From: Planctomyces sp. SH-PL62
GTDB taxonomy: Bacteria; Planctomycetota; Planctomycetia; Isosphaerales; Isosphaeraceae
NCBI RefSeq assembly: GCF_001610895.1
Contig: NZ_CP011274.1
Location: 1 to 64,000 of the forward strand
DNA: 64,000 nt
Direction of reading: 5' to 3'
Part shown: positions 45,020 through 52,691 of the stretch, in pieces
Position numbering within the stretch: position 1 is the stretch's first letter
Layout: the number at the start of each line of letters is the position of its first letter
Notes under the pieces: model-generated
Told to the model about the DNA's origin: nothing
Database searches by the model: none
The model's input: only the letters and a program-made list of their open reading frames with translations
Position numbers and translations under genes: made by a program

Positions 45020-45544
45020 CAAGCCGACGAACCGGTAAGCCTCACACTTCGATCATGTGGCGACCTCGCGCCGAGGGGGACGAATACGCCGCCCCCTCGG
45101 CACCGCTTCGGCGTCGCGGCCGCCTTCCGGCCATCGTCGGCGAACGTTTTTGATGACGGCCGTCCGCAGGAGCCCCTAGCCTCCGTTCCGGTACTGGAAT
45201 TGAGGAGCGATCCGCCCTGTGCTATAGTCGTCCCCTGGTTTCCACGCCCGACGACTTCCTGGCCAGTTGAAAACACTCTCGATGATCCCGTCCTCCCGCT
45301 CATCTCGCCCCACGCCGCCTTGAGCCGCCCGCAATCGGGTGTGACTGCGGCTTCGTCGATGCTCTTCGCCCACGCCGGCTGAGAGTCCGTATCGACCCGC
45401 CCCATAGCTCGGGATCCTCCCCTTCCTCGGCTCATCGAGGTTGCGGCGGCGATCCGTCGCTTTGTCGATCAGAACGTCAGATCCAGTGAGCCAAGCCCTG
45501 CGTCGGGGTTCCGTCCCGACTCCGTGCACATGGAAAGAATGTCT
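45020..45544. other. 525-bp region upstream of SulP gene
   Basis: No recognisable gene. An open frame on the minus strand (45176-45559) has no family-like sequence. The stretch probably holds the transporter promoter. I see no clear promoter boxes or riboswitch fold. Confidence 0.4.
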
Positions 45545-47020
45545 ATGCAGCGAATCCAATCCGAGTGGTTCTCCAACATCAAGGGAGACCTGCTCGCCGG
45601 GACCGTCGTGGCCCTGGCCCTCATCCCCGAGGCCATCGCCTTCTCCATCATCGCCGGTGTGGACCCGAAGGTCGGGCTCTACGCGTCATTCTGCATCGCG
45701 GTCGTGGCGGCGTTCTTCGGCGGCAGGCCGGGGATGATTTCCGCCGCCACGGGGGCGATGGCCCTCGTGATGGTCAGCCTGGTCAAGACGCACGGCCTGG
45801 AGTATCTCCTGGCCGCCACCATCCTCACCGGCGTGCTCCAGATCCTGGCCGGGCTCTTCAAGCTCGGGGCGCTCATCCGGTTCGTGTCGCGGTCGGTGGT
45901 CACGGGATTCGTCAACGCGCTGGCGATCCTCATCTTCTGGGCCCAGGTGCCCGAGCTGGTCGGCGGCACCTGGCACGTCTATCCGATGGTGGCCGCCGGG
46001 TTGGCGATCATTTATCTGCTGCCGCGAGTGACGAAGACCGTCCCCTCCGCGCTCGTCTGCATCATCGCCCTGACCATCGTGGCGATGGTGACCAAGATGC
46101 CGCTCCGGACGGTGGGCGACATGGGCCGACTTCCCTCGGATTTCCCGGCCTTCCTGCTCCCGAACGTCCCGCTGACCTGGGAGACGTTGAGGATCATCCT
46201 CCCCTACTCGTGCACGCTGGCGGTGGTCGGCCTGCTCGAATCGATGATGACCGCCACCATCGTCGACGACATGACCGACACCCACAGCGACAAGAATCGC
46301 GAATGCGCCGGGCAGGGCGTCGGCAACATCGTCGCCGGACTCTTCGGCGGGATGGCGGGCTGTGCGATGATCGGCCAGTCGGTCATCAACATCAAGTCGG
46401 GCGGCCGGACCCGGCTCTCGACGCTCTTCGCGGGCCTGTTCCTGCTCTTCCTCATCCTGGTCCTGAGCGATTGGGTGCGACGGATTCCGATGGCCGCCCT
46501 GGTGGCGGTGATGACGATGGTCTCCATCGGCACCTTCAATTGGGCCTCGCTCAAGAATCTCGTCGTCCACCCGAAAAGTTCCAGCTTCGTCATGCTGGCG
46601 ACGGTGGTCGTGACGGTGGCGACCGGCGACCTGGCCAGGGGGGTCCTGGTCGGCGTCCTCCTGAGCACGCTCTTCTTCGCCATGAAGGTCGAGCGAATCG
46701 TGCACGTCCGGCCCGAGCTGGTCGACGGCGGCAAGAAGTGCGTCTACCACGTGAGCGGGCAGCTCTTCTTCGTCTCCTCGCACGCGTTCATCCGCGGCTT
46801 CGACTTCACTCAGGACGTCGAGCGCGTCGAGATCGAGTTCACCCACGCCCACTTCTGGGACATCTCGGCGATTTCGGCCCTCGACAAGGTCGTCTTGAAG
46901 TTCCGTCGCAAGGGGGTCGAGGTCGAGCTGGTCGGCCTGAACGAGGCCAGCTCGACGATGATCGACCGCCACGGCGACCACGACGGGCCCGAGGCCCTGG
47001 AGCTGACCGCAAGCCACTGA
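45545..47020 (+). CDS. SulP-family anion transporter with STAS domain
   Basis: An inner-membrane SLC26/SulP transporter of about 491 residues. [20 protein letters not shown] is the family signature near the N-terminus. About 10-14 membrane segments follow, with [20 protein letters not shown] and [20 protein letters not shown] as the conserved SulP core. The C-terminus (residues about 395-480) is a STAS domain ([40 protein letters not shown]). Substrates in this family are sulfate or bicarbonate. A beta-carbonic anhydrase gene lies 0.9 kb downstream, and this pairing favours bicarbonate, as an inference. ATG 45545 is chosen because GGAAAG lies seven bases upstream; ATGs at 45530 and 45539 are also in frame. 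Confidence 0.92.
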   Translation: MQRIQSEWFSNIKGDLLAGTVVALALIPEAIAFSIIAGVDPKVGLYASFCIAVVAAFFGGRPGMISAATGAMALVMVSLVKTHGLEYLLAATILTGVLQILAGLFKLGALIRFVSRSVVTGFVNALAILIFWAQVPELVGGTWHVYPMVAAGLAIIYLLPRVTKTVPSALVCIIALTIVAMVTKMPLRTVGDMGRLPSDFPAFLLPNVPLTWETLRIILPYSCTLAVVGLLESMMTATIVDDMTDTHSDKNRECAGQGVGNIVAGLFGGMAGCAMIGQSVINIKSGGRTRLSTLFAGLFLLFLILVLSDWVRRIPMAALVAVMTMVSIGTFNWASLKNLVVHPKSSSFVMLATVVVTVATGDLARGVLVGVLLSTLFFAMKVERIVHVRPELVDGGKKCVYHVSGQLFFVSSHAFIRGFDFTQDVERVEIEFTHAHFWDISAISALDKVVLKFRRKGVEVELVGLNEASSTMIDRHGDHDGPEALELTASH

Positions 47021-47065
47021 CCAACGACCCCTGAACTTCCCCTCTCCTCGACTGGAAGTCGTCCC

Positions 47066-47100
47066 GGCGTCACGGCCCTCCGCAGGACGGCCGTGACGCC
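47066..47100 (+). terminator. Terminator hairpin after SulP gene
   Basis: GGCGTCACGGCC (47066-47077) pairs perfectly over 12 bp with GGCCGTGACGCC (47089-47100), loop 11 bases, 45 bp after the stop. There is no T-run. Confidence 0.65.
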
Positions 47101-47160
47101 CATCCCCCGAACATCAAGGGCGTTCCGTCCGGTGGGTGGACGGGGCGGTGGGCTCCTTCA

Positions 47161-47217
47161 CGAATCCGATGGACCTCGGGTCGGATTCGCGATAGCATCA
47201 AATTGAATGCAAATTCA
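47161..47217. promoter_or_regulatory. Operator-like inverted repeats before toxin-antitoxin genes
   Basis: CGAATCCGA (47161-47169) and TCGGATTCG (47181-47189) are perfect inverted repeats. TGAAT-GCAA-ATTCA (47204-47217) is a second palindrome just ahead of the AAGGAG ribosome-binding site. Antitoxins of the Phd/YefM family repress their own operon by binding such palindromes. Confidence 0.5.
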
Positions 47218-47235
47218 GTGCAAGGAGCCCGGCCC

Positions 47236-47532
47236 ATGCTCGACCTCACCAACGACATCGACTCCCTCTCGGAGTTCAAGCGGCGCACGCCCGAGTTCAT
47301 CAGGCGGCTCAAGGCCGAGGGCCGCCCGGTCGTCCTCACCGTCAACGGCAAGGCCGAGGTGGTCGTGCAGGACGCGGCCTCTTACCAGAGGCTCGTCGAG
47401 ATCGCCGAACGGGTCGAGCGGATGGACGCCCTGCGGGCTTCGCTCGAGGACATGAAGGCGGGCCGCGTCTCCCCGGCCGAGGACATGCTCGCCGAGATGA
47501 GGCGGATCCTCGACGCGAAGAAGGCCCGATGA
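47236..47532 (+). CDS. Phd/YefM-family antitoxin
   Basis: A protein of 98 residues that would bind operator DNA and neutralise the toxin encoded next. The N-terminal Phd fold reads NDIDSLSEFKRRTPEFIRRL, EGRPVVLTVNGKAEVVVQDA and ASYQRLVEIAERVERMDALR, the standard pattern of this family (FK...P..VLTxNGKAxxVxxDxxxY). The C-terminal toxin-binding helix is MKAGRVSPAEDMLAEMRRIL. AAGGAG lies eight bases before the ATG at 47236. The stop overlaps the toxin start (ATGA), the usual translational coupling. Confidence 0.93.
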   Translation: MLDLTNDIDSLSEFKRRTPEFIRRLKAEGRPVVLTVNGKAEVVVQDAASYQRLVEIAERVERMDALRASLEDMKAGRVSPAEDMLAEMRRILDAKKAR

Positions 47533-47840
47533 CGTACCGGGTCGTCGTCACCGCACGGGCGCGGGTCGACGCCCTGGAGGCGTTCCTCTGGCTCGCCGAA
47601 CGGTCGCCCGATGCGGCCGAACGCTGGCGTCTCGCCTTGCAGGAAGCCATCGAAGGGCTGTCGACGATGCCCGAGCGGCATCCCGTGGCCGAGGAGGAAT
47701 CCGAACGTCTCGGCGTCGCCCTCAGGTAGATGCTCTACGGACGCCGTCGCGGCACTTATCGCCTGCTCTTCTCCATCCAGGACGACGTCGTGACGCTCCA
47801 CTACGTCCGCCACGCCTCCCGAGGGCCGATCGAGCCCTGA
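47529..47840 (+). pseudogene. RelE/ParE-family toxin interrupted by an in-frame amber codon
   Basis: The first 66 codons read MTYRVVVTARARVDALEAFL, WLAERSPDAAERWRLALQEA and MPERHPVAEEESERLGVALR, a RelE/ParE toxin. At 47727-47729 stands TAG. The same frame then continues MLYGRRRGTYRLLFSIQDDV and VTLHYVRHASRGPIEP to TGA at 47838-47840, which is exactly the missing C-terminal half with the family's R-x-LYGRRRG-YR-LF pattern. One base change, most simply CAG (Gln) to TAG, explains it. The truncated product lacks the catalytic/basic core, so the toxin should be inactive unless the stop is read through. It is coupled to the antitoxin at 47236. A sequencing error is a third possibility. Confidence 0.85.
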
Positions 47841-47909
47841 CCTTCGTCGGAAGCGACGGCGGTGCGGGCCGGGGCTCGGCGTGCAGTCGGCGCGAGCCCC
47901 GCGCGAGGT

Positions 47910-48857
47910 TCAGGCGGTGCCCTCGGCGATCGGGACGCCGTTGGGCTCCGCGCCGTCGTGGGATGGGGTCGGCCTGCTGCGGGGGGCGCCGTCGCGCTTC
48001 AGGATCTGCGCCATCTGGATGGCGAGGGCGTGGAATTCCCGGGGGTTGGAGGGGGCCGCGACGAGGTGGACGTTCTCGTCGGAGCGCGACGCGGTCGGGT
48101 CGACGGGCATGCAGACCTGGTGGTTGCGGATGTTGTGCACGCCGTACAGGACCTCCACCTCCCACTTGCCGCTGGTCTCGACTTCCTGGCGGAGGCCGAA
48201 CGCCGTCTGGGCGGCGTTGATGCAGACGGCCGACTCGATCAGGGCCTCGCGATATCCGGGCTCGTCGCGGGCGTTGGGCCCCCAGACCTCCTTGAAGCCG
48301 TTGGCCGCCTCGCGGACCGCGACGAAGATGCTCTGGGTGAGGGAGCGGAGCACCGGCGAGACCGATTTCGACCAGAACCGCAGCGGTCGGAGATAGGAGT
48401 CGACCGCGGCCGTGACGGCCCCGCAGCCGCTGTGGCCCAGCACCACGACGACGCGGATGCTCTCGCTCAGGTTCACCAGCGCGTAGTCGACGCTCGCCTG
48501 GCAGACGTCGCCCATCACGTTGCCGGCCACCCGGATCACGAACAGGTCGTTGAACCCCTGGCCGAACAGCATCTCGGTCGGCACCCGGGCGTCCGAACAA
48601 CCGACCACCACCGCGAACGGCGACTGCCTGGGCATCTCGCCGTACGTCCTCGGCATCCCCATCTCCAGGCCGTTGCACGACACGATGTAGCGCGGCTCGC
48701 CCGGGGACGGGGTCCGCGTCCGGCAGCTCTCCATCCAGTGGGAGAACATCCGATTCCCATCCTCGAGCACGCGGCGGGCTGCCTCCGCGTCGGGAGGCAC
48801 GGGCTTGGCCGAAGGATTGTCCGCGTCGAATCGGTAGATGTAATCGATCGTATTCAT
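47910..48857 (-). CDS. Beta-class carbonic anhydrase
   Basis: A zinc enzyme of 315 residues that interconverts CO2 and bicarbonate. Zinc-ligand motifs are present: Cys and Asp/Arg in FAVVVGCSDARVPTEMLFGQ (about residue 83 onward), and His and Cys in VVVLGHSGCGAVTAAVDSYL (about 140). Between them is NDLFVIRVAGNVMGDVCQAS, the family's RVAGN block. It is longer than typical beta enzymes (200-230 residues), with an extra N-terminal segment and a tail after VEVLYGVHNIRNHQV. It is convergent with the SulP/toxin-antitoxin genes and may supply or use the bicarbonate moved by the SulP transporter. ATG 48857 is used; ATG 48875 is in frame upstream. Confidence 0.93.
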   Translation of the reverse strand: MNTIDYIYRFDADNPSAKPVPPDAEAARRVLEDGNRMFSHWMESCRTRTPSPGEPRYIVSCNGLEMGMPRTYGEMPRQSPFAVVVGCSDARVPTEMLFGQGFNDLFVIRVAGNVMGDVCQASVDYALVNLSESIRVVVVLGHSGCGAVTAAVDSYLRPLRFWSKSVSPVLRSLTQSIFVAVREAANGFKEVWGPNARDEPGYREALIESAVCINAAQTAFGLRQEVETSGKWEVEVLYGVHNIRNHQVCMPVDPTASRSDENVHLVAAPSNPREFHALAIQMAQILKRDGAPRSRPTPSHDGAEPNGVPIAEGTA

Positions 48858-49168
48858 GTAAGCCCCTGCCGACATCCCAGAACGTCCCCGCGCGTGGTCG
48901 ACGTCGCGCGGTATAATTAAAGGATACTCATTAGGGGCCCGGGGGTCTCCCTCGCGTTTCGCGAATTTCGGGCCCGGCGCGGGCTCGCGTTCAGGCCCGG
49001 GGTCGAGAGGACGCGGGCCTTCCGCCCGCGCCGGGGACGGCTCCCCGGACCGCCCGTCCTCGGACGGGGGCGGGCGATCGGGACGCGCATGAAGAAGCCC
49101 CCGGCTCTCCGTAGCCCGGGGGCGAACCTACCCGCTCATGTTTCTGCGATCCGTTCCGGCGCAACCGC
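48858..49168. other. 311-bp region upstream of carbonic anhydrase
   Basis: An AT-rich patch at 48905-48935 contains TATAAT on the plus strand and its complement on the minus strand. It is the likely promoter area for the carbonic anhydrase, though boxes cannot be assigned with confidence. The rest is very GC-rich. Confidence 0.4.
49097..49123. terminator. Hairpin GCCCCCGG...CCGGGGGC
   Basis: A perfect 8-bp GC stem with an 11-base loop, located 46 bp downstream of the stop of the minus-strand gene at 49169. No T-run; termination is inferred from position. Confidence 0.45.
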
Positions 49169-49408
49169 TCAGGCGACCAATTGGGCCTCGTCCGGCGCCG
49201 CTTTGGCGACTTCCCGAGCCGCCTCGAACAGCGGGTAGGAATCCACCTTCACCGGAGCGAGAGCCGGCGACCTGCCTTCCAGCACGTCGATCTTCTTGCG
49301 CAGCCGGGCGCTGACGCCCGCGTGCGCCGCCTGGCTCTGAAGCGCGTGGAAGAGTTTCGGGCCGGCCTCGGGGCCATACTTCCGGACGTAGTTTTCGAGC
49401 CGCCTCAT
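49169..49408 (-). CDS. Small hypothetical protein
   Basis: A protein of 79 residues, MRRLENYVRKYGPEAGPKLF then HALQSQAAHAGVSARLRKKI. It is basic and helical at the N-terminus and ends with the less ordered VDSYPLFEAAREVAKAAPDE. It is preceded by a purine-rich stretch (GAAACGGGG) that could be a ribosome-binding site and is followed by a hairpin. I do not recognise a family. Composition and frame look like real coding sequence. Confidence 0.5.
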   Translation of the reverse strand: MRRLENYVRKYGPEAGPKLFHALQSQAAHAGVSARLRKKIDVLEGRSPALAPVKVDSYPLFEAAREVAKAAPDEAQLVA

Positions 49409-50011
49409 CCCCGTTTCCCCTCTCCGGCCGTCTGGCCGATTTTAACCCTCGTTTGCTACCTTAAGTACGTCCGGGTCCAGGACTTGGTTCGGATTTGATG
49501 GTTGTTTCCGGGCGACGTTTCCGAAAATTTCGTGCGTCCCGTCCACGGACGCCGTCGACCCCGTGTCGAGGCCGACGAACAGCCTCCCAATCGCGAGGGG
49601 CGAGAGTTAGGCCGTCCGCGAAGCCCCGACCAATGTCTCCGCCGTGTTCGGCGCCCGGCCGGCCGTCCGCTTCCCGTACGGCGACGCTACGTTCGACATG
49701 TGGGACGGCCTGGGCGTCACGCCGGCCGTCGTGGGCGCGGTCGTCGCCACGCATTTCGTGGAGCTTCTGGCGGCGGTTCGAAGAGGACGGTCGTCTTCGC
49801 GGGTCGGGTGGCGAATAGCTGAGCGAGACGGCGGGTGCCACGACGACGAGACAACCCACCGCGTCGTTCCCGTCCCCCCTGCTCCCTGGTATGGTTGACA
49901 TGCTTTGGCCGTGATGGAAGAGCAGCCATTCGGTCGCCCTCCTCCCATCGCGCGAAGCCTCGGCATCCCGGAACGACGATCACCTCGCGTCAACACCCCG
50001 GAGAGGCACCG
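49409..50011. other. 603-bp region without recognised gene
   Basis: One plus-strand frame from 49644 (FGARPAVRFPYGDATFDMWD) looks mildly protein-like for about 50 codons, then degenerates. It may be a decayed gene fragment. No family recognised, and no complete gene is seen. Confidence 0.35.
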
Positions 50012-50427
50012 ATGCGCAGACCAACCCCGATCACCGCGTGCGCCCTGACCGGTCTCGTCCTGCTCGCCGCGTCGGGCCGCGCCATGGCGGACTTCCTGCC
50101 CGGTCAGTTCATCACCCATTCGCAGGAAAGCTGGGGCGGGGCGCCCGCCCCGGGCAACGCGGCCCAACTGCTCATGGACCGGTTCGATTTCGTGTACCCC
50201 ACCGGGTCGGTCGAGGTCGGGGTGGGAGGTCCCGGCGGGTTCTCGGCCATCTTCACCAGCGGCCCGGCCGTCCTGGACTATCTCCCGGCGAGCGGCGGCC
50301 CCGACCCGCTGAACCAGGACCTGCTCGATCCGACCTCCACGAGTTCGGGCGTGCTCGGCGGGCAGGTCCTTGCGCTGCGGCTGAACGTCGACTTCAACAA
50401 AGCGGGATACCTGGTCGGTCGGATGAT
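50012..50427 (+). pseudogene. Secreted protein gene broken by an IS5-like fragment
   Basis: The gene starts at 50012 (GGAGAGG six bases upstream) with a signal peptide, MRRPTPITACALTGLVLLAA and GRAMADFLPGQFITHSQESW. A beta-rich body follows: LLMDRFDFVYPTGSVEVGVG, FSAIFTSGPAVLDYLPASGG and LGGQVLALRLNVDFNKAGYL. It stops looking like itself at about 50427, where transposase sequence begins in the opposite orientation. The chance reading ends HLVFASTHP at 50467. Intact relatives of such proteins often continue to a PEP-CTERM sorting signal, which would have been lost here. Function unknown; the gene is probably dead. Confidence 0.7.
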
Positions 50428-51024
50428 CGCCATCTCCCACCTCGTGTTCGCCTCGACCCACCCGTAGAGCCTGAAGTTGTGATACTTCGAGTCGGCGTAC
50501 ATCCGCGTCACCTTCCCCATCGGCTGGCCGTCGAGGCGGGCGAACAACTCGGTGGCGGCCCGGGCGTCGTCCACCGAGGCGGCCGTCACGAGCACGGCGA
50601 GCAGCAACCCCATGGAGTCCACGACGATGTGGCGTTTCCGCCCGTCGACGTTCTTGGCGTTGTCGCGGCCCCGTTGTTCGCCGCCGGAGGTCGAGTCGAC
50701 CGACTGGCTGTCGACGCTGGCCGTGGTCCGGGGCCGATAGGGCTTCTCCTTCGTCCGCACCTTCCGCCGCAGGGCGTCGTGGACGCGGTCGAGCGTGCCG
50801 TTCGACCGCCACTCGTCGAAGTAACGCCAAGCCGTGCTGCGGGGAGGGAAGCCCTCGGGCAGGTATCGCCGCTGGCAACCCGTGCGGAGCATGTAGAGGA
50901 TCGCGTCGAGGACCTCGCGGACGTCGGTCCTGCGCGGCCGTCCGCCGGGATAGACCGGGATCAGCGGCTCGATCAAGGCCCACTGCTCGTCGCTGATGTC
51001 GCTGGGGTAGCGTCGGGTTCTCAT
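50427..51024 (-). pseudogene. IS5-family transposase, C-terminus deleted
   Basis: It starts at 51024 with MRTRRYPSDISDEQWALIEP and LIPVYPGGRPRRTDVREVLD, then GCQRRYLPEGFPPRSTAWRY, the IS5 N-terminal domain. The DDE domain has its first Asp in ASVDSQSVDSTSGG and its second in VDSMGLLLAVLVTAASVDDA. It breaks after VEANTRWEMAIIR. The family normally continues about 50-60 residues with the third catalytic residue (Glu, near the R-RLSKDYE tail), which is absent here, so the enzyme cannot be active. The reading beyond 50427 belongs to the neighbouring broken gene in antisense. Confidence 0.85.
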
Positions 51025-51075
51025 CTCCTCCCTACGCCGCCCAATGCCTCTTTGTTCCACTTATGGGACAGTCTC
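50427..51075 (-). mobile_element. Truncated IS5-family element
   Basis: One end is intact: the terminal repeat AGAGACTGTCCCATAAGTGG (minus-strand reading) finishes at 51075, 51 bp outside the transposase start. The other end is missing, because the transposase stops abruptly at the junction with the disrupted gene near 50427. The element is therefore immobile by itself. The intact end matches the ends of the MITE-like element at 44773-45019. Confidence 0.75.
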
Positions 51076-51109
51076 TAAGTGATGGCGTTCATGTTCGGAG
51101 CGACACTAC

Positions 51110-51535
51110 ATGGTCGTTGACGAAGCCGCTAGATTGTCCGTTGCAAACGCTCTTGAGGATTACGTGGAAGGTCGGATTGGAAGTCGTGCGCTCAATGCTG
51201 TGCTCGTACTAGGTGAAAAACGAGACACTGTGTGCTATGAATTGTACTTTGCATTGGTGGATGATTTTTATAGTATCTGGGAAGACCATGCGAATTCTGG
51301 AAAGATGGCCCTTTCTGCACGCCAAAGGCGCATGATCGGAAGATGGGTGTGCTTGCTGAAGTCAAGAGAAGAATGGCCCTTGCCATCGCGATTCGGGAAG
51401 CCCTGGCTGGCGAAATTGATTTCCGAGTTGTGGCAGCTTGCTCTGGAGGCGGCGTATCGTAGATCACCGCTTGATAATGAGTTTTGGCCGTACGACGCCA
51501 AGGACGAATGGCAACGCAGATTCAATATGGAATGA
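51110..51535 (+). CDS. Hypothetical protein of low GC content
   Basis: A protein of 141 residues with a Trp/Arg-rich C-terminal half: CYELYFALVDDFYSIWEDHA, LSARQRRMIGRWVCLLKSRE and EEWPLPSRFGKPWLAKLISE. It shows the acidic-helix then W-x-R-x-x-x-L-x-S-x-x-E-W-P pattern of a small planctomycete family of unknown function. Base composition is close to 50% GC, far below the neighbours, so it was probably acquired recently. It is flanked by an IS5-like fragment (34 bp upstream) and an intact IS630 whose target TA lies one base after its stop codon. I cannot assign a function; a small cargo or immunity-type gene is conceivable. Confidence 0.6.
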   Translation: MVVDEAARLSVANALEDYVEGRIGSRALNAVLVLGEKRDTVCYELYFALVDDFYSIWEDHANSGKMALSARQRRMIGRWVCLLKSREEWPLPSRFGKPWLAKLISELWQLALEAAYRRSPLDNEFWPYDAKDEWQRRFNME

Positions 51536-52574
51536 TACAGCGGTTTGCCCTCGGGTGGCGTACGGGGATAATAGCTGAAGGAGCCATGGCCGCGTGACGC
51601 GGCGGCTCGGGAGGCGTGCCGTGGGCAGGGCTTATTCGGCGGACCTGCGTCAACGGGTGGTCGACGCGGTGGACCGGGGCGAGGGCTCGCAACGCGAGAT
51701 CGCCCGCCGCTTCGGCGTCAGCTTGTCGTTCGTCGTGCGGATGCTCCAGCGGCGGCGGAGCGGCGGCGGGTTGGAGCCCAAGCCCCACGGCGGCGGGGCC
51801 GGCTTCAAGCTCTCGGTCGACGATCGCATCCGGCTGTTCGACCTGTCCCGCCGGCATACCGACCCCACGCTCAAGCGGCTCAAGGAGATGGGGGGCTTCG
51901 ACTGCACGCTCGTGACCATCTGGAGGACGCTGCGGCGGGCCCGCTGGACGCGCAAGAAGAAGAGCCTGCACGCGGACGAACGCGACGGCCCCGACGTCAA
52001 GGAGAGCCGCCGGAAATTCCGCCGCAAGGCGAGGCGGCTGGACGCGCGACGGCTGATCTTCCTGGACGAGGCCGGCGTCGACACGTCGATGACCCCGACC
52101 CACGGCTGGGCCCCGAGGGGGCGACGGGTCGAGGGCTCGGCCCCGAAGTCGTGGTCGACGACGACGGTGGTCTCGGCGATGGGCCTCGACGGCGTGAGAG
52201 GCTCGTTGGCGTTCCCCGGCGCGATGGACGAGCCGGCGTTCCGGACCTACGTCGAGCACGTGCTGGCGCCCCACCTCCACCCCGGCGACCTGGTCGTGAT
52301 GGACAACCTCCGCGTCCACGACTCGCCGGCGGCCGAGGCGGCCATCGAGCGGGCCGGTGCGAGGGAGGTCCGACTGCCGCCGTACAGCCCCGACTACAAC
52401 CCGATCGAGGAGATGTGGTCGAAGCTCAAGGCCCGCCTGCGCCGGACCGCCGCCAGGACGACGCCGGCCTTGCATCGGGCGATCGCCGACGCCCTCGATC
52501 ACGTCACGGCCAAAGATATACGCGGCTGGATCCAGCATTCATGGCTGTATGCAACCCCATGGTAAACCGCTGTA
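51536..52574 (+). mobile_element. Intact IS630-family insertion sequence
   Basis: Terminal inverted repeats TACAGCGGTTTGCC (from 51536) and GGTAAACCGCTGTA (ending 52574) match except at one position. TA stands at both outer edges, the TA target duplication typical of IS630/Tc1-mariner elements. The element is 1,039 bp and carries one full-length transposase gene. It inserted right after the stop codon of the gene at 51110-51535. Confidence 0.9.
51594..52565 (+). CDS. IS630-family transposase
   Basis: A full-length 323-residue transposase. The N-terminal helix-turn-helix reads YSADLRQRVVDAVDRGEGSQ and REIARRFGVSLSFVVRMLQR. The DDE catalytic domain has its first Asp in LIFLDEAGVDTSM, the second in LVVMDNLRVHDSPAAE and the Glu in YSPDYNPIEEMWSKLKARL. 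All three acidic residues are present, so it should be active. It ends just inside the right terminal repeat (stop at 52563-52565). Unlike many IS630 copies it needs no frameshift. It could mobilise only its own ends; no related MITE was seen. Confidence 0.95.
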   Translation: MTRRLGRRAVGRAYSADLRQRVVDAVDRGEGSQREIARRFGVSLSFVVRMLQRRRSGGGLEPKPHGGGAGFKLSVDDRIRLFDLSRRHTDPTLKRLKEMGGFDCTLVTIWRTLRRARWTRKKKSLHADERDGPDVKESRRKFRRKARRLDARRLIFLDEAGVDTSMTPTHGWAPRGRRVEGSAPKSWSTTTVVSAMGLDGVRGSLAFPGAMDEPAFRTYVEHVLAPHLHPGDLVVMDNLRVHDSPAAEAAIERAGAREVRLPPYSPDYNPIEEMWSKLKARLRRTAARTTPALHRAIADALDHVTAKDIRGWIQHSWLYATPW

Positions 52575-52691
52575 ATACTACGTAATTGCTTTGATGACTC
52601 GCCTGCGCCGTGGCACCCAATGGTCGGTGATCGAGGCGATTTGGTATGGCAGGGTGATCCGACTCCCGGGAAGGCCGCGCCGGCCGGGCGA

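Noticed and set aside
48905-48935. TATAAT on the plus strand as a promoter
   Set aside because: No plus-strand gene follows within a useful distance; it probably marks the AT-rich promoter area of the minus-strand carbonic anhydrase.
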